Assembly: GCF_003119195.2 (NCBI RefSeq) | Contig: NZ_CP022254.1 | Location: forward strand, 1,457,001 to 1,521,000 | Direction: 5' to 3' | Origin: Azospirillum baldaniorum | GTDB lineage: Bacteria > Pseudomonadota > Alphaproteobacteria > Azospirillales > Azospirillaceae | DNA: 64,000 bases | Shown: positions 60,051 through 64,000 of the stretch, one piece after another | Layout: every line of letters begins with the position of its first letter | Position numbering within the stretch: position 1 is the first letter of the stretch | Position numbers and translations under genes: made by a program | Notes under the pieces: model-generated | What the model was told of the DNA's origin: nothing | Database searches by the model: none | What the model saw: only the letters and a program-made list of their open reading frames with translations

Positions 60051-60172
60051 GTGCGGCTGCGTTCCTGCGGCGTTGTTCCCATGGCGTGGCGGGGGCTCTT
60101 ATGCCACAGGATGTGCGGTGCGATGGAGTCCAGATCGGCGCCATGCGAAAATCACAACCCGGAAACAACGTG

Positions 60173-60895
60173 ATGGGAAGGATCGCCGTCATGGGGCGTC
60201 CGCCGCAGGTTTGGGACTATTGGCGCCCCACCGGCAGCGGGGGCGGCAGCGGCATCGTCGAGCTGGGAACGGTGCGCGGGCTCGACGTGGCCCTGCCGGT
60301 GCATTTCCATCGCGAGGATCAGCTGACCTTCGTCCTGGCGGGACGGCGGCGCTTCGTCATCGCCGGCGACCTGCGCGAGGCCGGTCCCGGCGAGGGGGTG
60401 CACATTCCTGCAGGCCTGCCGCACCGCTCGCTGTGCGGGGCGGACGAGGTCGTCTGCATCAACCTCTACACGCCGCCCGGCCTGTACGCCGCGCCGGAGG
60501 CGATCGCCGGGCTGGCCCGGCACTGGCGGAGGACGGGCGGGCTGGGCTGGCCCGACCTGACGCGGATCGCCGAGGACCACCGCCGCCCCATCGGGACCGG
60601 GGTGGAGCCCGCATCCGCGTTCACGGGGGGCGAGGCGTGGGACAGCGTCGGCGAGGCGGCCCGCCGCGCCGGGATGAGCCGCGAGGGGTATTCCCGCCGG
60701 TTCCGCAAGCACCACGGCGTCCCACCCCATGCCTTCGGGCTTCAGGAGCGGCTGAACGAGGCGCGGTTGCTGCTCCGCGCCGGGGAGCCCATCGCCGCGG
60801 TCGCGGCGGACACCGGATTCACCGACCAGAGCCATCTGGGGCGCTGCTTCCGCCGCGCCTTCGGCGTGACTCCGGGCCGCTACCGGGCCAGCTAG
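60173..60895 (+). CDS. AraC-family regulator
   Basis: A 240-aa regulator with a cupin-like sensor (VHFHREDQLTFVLAGRRRF, and LPHRSLCG) and a C-terminal AraC HTH pair (EGYSRRFRKHHGVPPHAFGLQERLNEARLLL and AAVAADTGFTDQSHLGRCFRRAFGVTPGRYR). The start is one of several ATGs (60143, 60173, 60191); 60173 and 60191 each have a GGAA or GGAAGG site. It is unusual in that its TAG stop is formed by the TA target of the IS630 element plus the first base of the element; removal of the element gives the same TAG. The downstream YdcZ-type exporter may be its target. Confidence 0.85.
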   Translation: MGRIAVMGRPPQVWDYWRPTGSGGGSGIVELGTVRGLDVALPVHFHREDQLTFVLAGRRRFVIAGDLREAGPGEGVHIPAGLPHRSLCGADEVVCINLYTPPGLYAAPEAIAGLARHWRRTGGLGWPDLTRIAEDHRRPIGTGVEPASAFTGGEAWDSVGEAARRAGMSREGYSRRFRKHHGVPPHAFGLQERLNEARLLLRAGEPIAAVAADTGFTDQSHLGRCFRRAFGVTPGRYRAS

Positions 60896-62032
60896 TGCAC
60901 TGACGCAGACATAGGATTCACAGCGGCCGGCCGACGTGCGATTCTGTCGGCATGGCCCAGACCGTCAGCATCATCGTTGGAGCGGAGGACCGCGCGCGCT
61001 TGGCCGCGATCCTCGGCGACCGGAACCGCCCTCAGAAGCATGTGCAGCGGGCGACCATCATCGTGCTCTCGGCCGAGCGGCTACCGGTGCAGGAGGTGGC
61101 GCGCCGCGCCGGTGTCAGCCGCCCGGCGGTCTGGCGCTGGCAGGTGCGCTACGCCGAACAGGGCGTGGACGGGCTGCTGCGCGACAAGACGCGTAAACCT
61201 GGGCGGGCGCCGCTGCCCACCGCTACGGTAGCCAAGGTGCTGGCGCTGACCTGCTCGGAACCACCCGGCGCGGTGACGCATTGGACCGGCCGGGCGGTGG
61301 CCAAGGCGGTCGGCATCAGCCTGCGCGCCGTGCAGCGCATCTGGGAGGCCAATCGCCTTCAGCCCCATCGCATCCGCACCTTCAAGCGCTCCAACGACCC
61401 GGCCTTTGCCGCCAAGGTCGAGGACATCGTCGGGCTCTACATGGACCCGCCGTGCCACGCAGTGGTGCTGTCCATCGACGAGAAGAGCCAGATCCAGGCG
61501 CTCGACCGCACCCAGCCCGGCCTGCCGCTGAAGCCCGGCAAGTGCGGGACGATGACGCACGACTACAAGCGCAACGGCACCACCACGCTGTTCGCCGCGC
61601 TGAACACGCTGGACGGCACGGTGGTCGGGCGCTGCCTGCCCAAGCACACCCACAAGGAGTTCATCAAGTTCCTGAACGCTGTGGAGCGCGCCGTCCCGGC
61701 GGGCAAGGTGATCCATGCCATCGTCGATAATTACGCCACCCACAAGCATCCCAAGGTCCTGGAATGGCTGGCTGATCACCCGCGCTGGGTCTTCCACTTC
61801 ACGCCTACCTCGGCCTCCTGGATCAATGCCGTCGAGGGCTTCTTCTCGATCATCACCCGCAGACGCATTCGGCGCGGCGTCTTCAAGTCCGTGGCCGACC
61901 TCCAGGACGCCATCGCCCGCTACATCCGCGAGCACAACAAGGCATCCAAACCCTTCGTCTGGATCAAGCCCGCCGACACCATCCTCGCCAAGATCGCCCG
62001 GCTCCCTGCACCTTCTGAATGAGTCAGTGCAC
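60895..62032 (+). mobile_element. IS630-family insertion sequence
   Basis: The ends are exact inverted repeats for 10 bp (GTGCACTGAC at 60895-60904 and GTCAGTGCAC at 62023-62032), with weaker matches inward. TA stands immediately outside each end (60893-60894 and 62033-62034), the 2-bp target duplication typical of IS630/Tc1-type transposition. It is 1138 bp long and contains one intact transposase gene, so it is probably complete and able to move. It is inserted at the stop codon of the AraC gene without changing the protein. Confidence 0.93.
60952..62022 (+). CDS. IS630-family transposase
   Basis: A 356-aa DDE transposase. The N-terminal HTH (PVQEVARRAGVSRPAVWRWQVRYAEQGVDGLL) precedes a winged-helix-type second domain. 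The catalytic residues are visible: Asp in VVLSIDEKSQIQALDRTQP, Asp in HAIVDNYATHKHP and Glu in SWINAVEGFFSIITRR, the DDE arrangement with DE about 34 residues apart. Frame is intact from ATG to stop, 10 bp from the right inverted repeat. No frameshift is needed to produce it, unlike in some IS630 elements. Confidence 0.95.
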   Translation: MAQTVSIIVGAEDRARLAAILGDRNRPQKHVQRATIIVLSAERLPVQEVARRAGVSRPAVWRWQVRYAEQGVDGLLRDKTRKPGRAPLPTATVAKVLALTCSEPPGAVTHWTGRAVAKAVGISLRAVQRIWEANRLQPHRIRTFKRSNDPAFAAKVEDIVGLYMDPPCHAVVLSIDEKSQIQALDRTQPGLPLKPGKCGTMTHDYKRNGTTTLFAALNTLDGTVVGRCLPKHTHKEFIKFLNAVERAVPAGKVIHAIVDNYATHKHPKVLEWLADHPRWVFHFTPTSASWINAVEGFFSIITRRRIRRGVFKSVADLQDAIARYIREHNKASKPFVWIKPADTILAKIARLPAPSE

Positions 62033-62114
62033 TAGGTCACATCCGTACCAGACCGCCGCCGCTCCGCCTGCTACCCATCCGGCATTCACCCACAGCCAAT
62101 CTTGGGAGCATGGC

Positions 62115-62567
62115 ATGTCCATCGCAGTGTCCGCCATCTCGTACCTCCTGGTCGTCGGCGCCGGGGTCAGCGTCGCGTTGCAGCAGGTCCTCAACGCCAA
62201 CCTCAGGGCCGACCTCGGCTCGCCCTGGTGGGCGGGCTTCGTCAGCTACGTCGTCGGCATGCTGGCGATGCTGGCGGTGGCGCTCCTCGCGCCCGGACCC
62301 CGCCTCGCCGAAGCGGTGAGCGGGGCGGGGTCGTGGGTCACCTGGACCGGCGGGCTGTTCGGCGCGCTGTTCATCGGGACGGCCATCCTGATGGTGCCCC
62401 GCCTGGGGGCGGCGACGGTGCTGGCGCTGATCGTGGTCGGCCAGATGCTCGGCTCGCTCGCCTTCGACCATGTCGGCCTGCTCGGGCTGCCGCAGCAGCC
62501 GATAAGCCCGACCCGGCTGGCCGGCGCCGCCTCCCTGATCCTCGGCGTCGTCCTGATCCGGCTGTAG
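62115..62567 (+). CDS. YdcZ-type DMT transporter (small multidrug/EamA-like, 5 TM)
   Basis: A 150-aa membrane protein with five hydrophobic segments, beginning AVSAISYLLVVGAGVSVALQQVLNANLRADLGSPWWAGF and ending TRLAGAASLILGVVLIRL. This is the YdcZ family (DUF606), in which two copies or a dimer make a full transporter. The start follows TGGGAGCATGGC. It lies just beyond the IS element; before insertion it was about 80 bp from the AraC gene's stop. Its substrate is unknown; AraC control is a guess. It is followed by a converging gene after 5 bp. Confidence 0.88.
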   Translation: MSIAVSAISYLLVVGAGVSVALQQVLNANLRADLGSPWWAGFVSYVVGMLAMLAVALLAPGPRLAEAVSGAGSWVTWTGGLFGALFIGTAILMVPRLGAATVLALIVVGQMLGSLAFDHVGLLGLPQQPISPTRLAGAASLILGVVLIRL

Positions 62568-62572
62568 CGCTC

Positions 62573-63355
62573 TCAAGCGGTACGGTGCAGGGCGAAGCCG
62601 GATGCGCCGGGGGCTTCCAACTCCGGGCGGAGTTCGAGGCTGGGGATCGCATAATCGCCGCCGTTCTGACGGCGGAAGGGGATCGGCGCCGTCGTCTCCA
62701 GCGTCCGCATCCGCTCCCGCAATTGCTCCGCCGCCCGCGCGAAACCGGCCTCGTCGAAGCGGTCCACCCGATAGGCGACGAAGGGCGGCAGCACGTCGTA
62801 GCCGGGGTAATGCAGGATGCCGTGGTTGATCGGGAACAGCAGGTCGTCAATCGGACCGTTGATGCCGCGCGGCGCGTAATGCTCGGCCCAGCCGCCCGTC
62901 GTCACCACCAGCATGGCGCGCTTGCCGGCGAAGCGGCCCTCGCCGTAGCGGTCCCCCCAGCGGCGGTCGCTGTGTTCGCCGACTCCATAGGCGAGGCCGT
63001 AGGCGTAGACGCGGTCGACCCAGCCCTTGAGGATCGCCGGCATCGTGAACCACCAGAGCGGGAATTGCAGGATCAGTGCGTCGGCCCACAGCAGCTTTTC
63101 CTGCTCGGCCTTCACATCGTCGGTCAGCGCGTCGGCGGCGAAGGCGGCACCGGAGGCGGCGGCCACCTTCAGGCGCTCCCCCTCGCCGAGGCTGGGGAAG
63201 TCGGCGCGGTCCACCGTGGTCTTCCAGTTCATGGCGTAGAGGTCGGAGACCTGCACCGTATGGCCCTGCGCCTCCAGTTCCGCGATGGCGGCGTCGCGCA
63301 GGGCGGCGTTGAGGGAGCGGGGATCGGGGTGGGCGAAGACGATCAGCACGTTCAT
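62573..63355 (-). CDS. NAD(P)H dehydrogenase (quinone), flavodoxin-like fold
   Basis: A 260-aa FMN/FAD-dependent NAD(P)H:quinone oxidoreductase of the NQO1/MdaB-like group. MNVLIVFAHPDPRSLNAALRDAA is the flavin loop (HPDPRSLN). ILQFPLWWFTMPAILKGWVDRVY and LVVTTGGWAEHY complete the family pattern, and HYPGYDVLPPFVAYRVDRFDEAG is the C-terminal region. The start is the ATG at 63355; a GTG three codons upstream is possible. It is divergent from the LysR gene, with 96 bp between starts, and probably its target; such enzymes reduce quinones by two electrons to avoid radicals. Confidence 0.9.
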   Translation of the reverse strand: MNVLIVFAHPDPRSLNAALRDAAIAELEAQGHTVQVSDLYAMNWKTTVDRADFPSLGEGERLKVAAASGAAFAADALTDDVKAEQEKLLWADALILQFPLWWFTMPAILKGWVDRVYAYGLAYGVGEHSDRRWGDRYGEGRFAGKRAMLVVTTGGWAEHYAPRGINGPIDDLLFPINHGILHYPGYDVLPPFVAYRVDRFDEAGFARAAEQLRERMRTLETTAPIPFRRQNGGDYAIPSLELRPELEAPGASGFALHRTA

Positions 63356-63451
63356 CACAGGCACCTGTTCGCTTGAAACGCTTGCGCCTCACGCTAGGCC
63401 GGTGGAGATTGATCCGGTAGACGAAGTGAATGGATAGAACTCTGCCGTAAA

Positions 63452-64000
63452 ATGGATCAATCGAACGTCACGCTGGACCGCATGCGGACCTTCGTCCGCG
63501 TCGCCGAACGGGGAAGCCTGTCGGCGGTGGCGCGCGAGATGGCCATCGGGCAATCCAGCGTCACCCGGCACATCCGCGAGCTGGAGGAGGCGCTGGGCGT
63601 TGCCCTGTTCAGCCGGACCACGCGTCGCGTCGCGCTGACCGCGGAGGGCGAGCGCTACTACGCCAACGCCGTCCAGATCCTGCGCCTTGTCGAGCAGGCG
63701 GGCGACGAGGCGCGCGACACCGGCCGCGCCTCGGCCGGGACGGTGCGCGTGTCCTGCACGGCGGCGCTCGGCGTCCGGCACATCAGCCGGCTGATCTTCG
63801 CCTTCCAGGACCGCCATCCGGACATCGCCGTCGATCTCGGCCTGACCGACGAGCGCATCGACCTCGTCCGCGATGGCGTTGACATCGCCATCCGCCTCGG
63901 TCCGCTCACCGACAGTTCGCTAAAGCGGCGGGCGCTCGGGCTGAGCCGGCGCGTCCTCGTCGGGGCGCCGGCCTGTCTGGAGCGGCACGGCCGGCCAACG
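63452..64000 (+). CDS. LysR-family regulator (3' end beyond the window)
   Basis: 183 codons are visible, starting MDQSNVTLDRMRTFVRVAERG, and the gene runs off the right edge in frame. The HTH is FVRVAERGSLSAVAREMAIGQSSVTRHIRELEEAL (about 14-48), and a LysR substrate domain follows (GTVRVSCTAALGVRHISRLIFAF, then VDIAIRLGPLTDSSL). It is transcribed away from the NAD(P)H dehydrogenase (quinone) gene; in many bacteria such LysR genes control an adjacent quinone oxidoreductase. Effector unknown. Confidence 0.9.
   Translation, partial: MDQSNVTLDRMRTFVRVAERGSLSAVAREMAIGQSSVTRHIRELEEALGVALFSRTTRRVALTAEGERYYANAVQILRLVEQAGDEARDTGRASAGTVRVSCTAALGVRHISRLIFAFQDRHPDIAVDLGLTDERIDLVRDGVDIAIRLGPLTDSSLKRRALGLSRRVLVGAPACLERHGRPT

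Overview
The window is a high-GC, gene-dense alphaproteobacterial segment. Family content and codon bias best fit Azospirillum or a close Rhodospirillales relative; the genus is inferred, since no rRNA or tRNA gene is present. It holds about 62 protein genes, one IS630-type insertion sequence, nine copies of dispersed palindromic intergenic repeats, and several operator-like sites. I see no CRISPR array or prophage.

Layout. 1-2743: end of arginase, ornithine aminotransferase (rocD) and an AstE-like deacylase. 2896-4629: an AT-richer island with an orphan 252-aa gene and a small RTX protein with its own terminator. 4661-6669: a TetR gene starting inside its own likely operator, then SRPBCC, VOC and DUF1428 genes. 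6679-7563: a glycosyltransferase-like gene. 7695-15956: gabT, gabD, a divergent XRE-cupin regulator and a polyamine-type ABC importer; matching 18-bp operators precede gabD and the importer. Together with the arginine genes this is an arginine/polyamine/GABA catabolic block. 16124-19716: a glutarate module (gcdR-like LysR, gcdH, gcdG-like CoA-transferase). 19975-23713: an EamA permease and a three-gene minus-strand operon of unknown function ending in a 2H-phosphoesterase-like protein. 23904-27737: AsmA-like protein and SLC13 carrier. 27900-31003: aldo/keto reductase, MFS transporter and LysR. 31061-34805: a MarR-controlled aaeA/aaeB/aaeX-type efflux operon.

35261-41122: a glycosylation cluster (GT2 enzyme, TPR protein with glycosyltransferase-like C-terminus, GT41/OGT enzyme), a Cys-rich 81-aa protein and a glycine-zipper lipoprotein. 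41271-47363: acyl-CoA synthetase, TauE/SafE permease, lone LivF-type ATPase, MerR plus carboxymuconolactone-decarboxylase-like pair, GNAT, UPF0126 channel and pirin. 47526-49426: a hypothetical gene and a TIGR02588/TIGR02587 membrane pair. 49523-52708: copper regulon copZ, copA, cueR with two CueR-type promoters. 52764-55451: M1-like peptidase and SH3 protein. 55500-56712: lone hypD behind a perfect FNR/FixK-type box. 56857-60050: Tat-exported TRAP binding protein, 70-aa protein, a hairpin array and an ABC-F ATPase. 60173-64000: AraC regulator, IS630 element inserted exactly at the AraC stop codon, YdcZ-type transporter, NAD(P)H oxidoreductase and a LysR gene cut by the window end.

The most unusual signals are the modular palindromic repeats, where the same roughly 65-bp double-hairpin module sits at the equivalent place in two different repeat types; the unknown three-gene operon; the low-GC RTX island; and the hairpin array whose last stem contains a stop codon.
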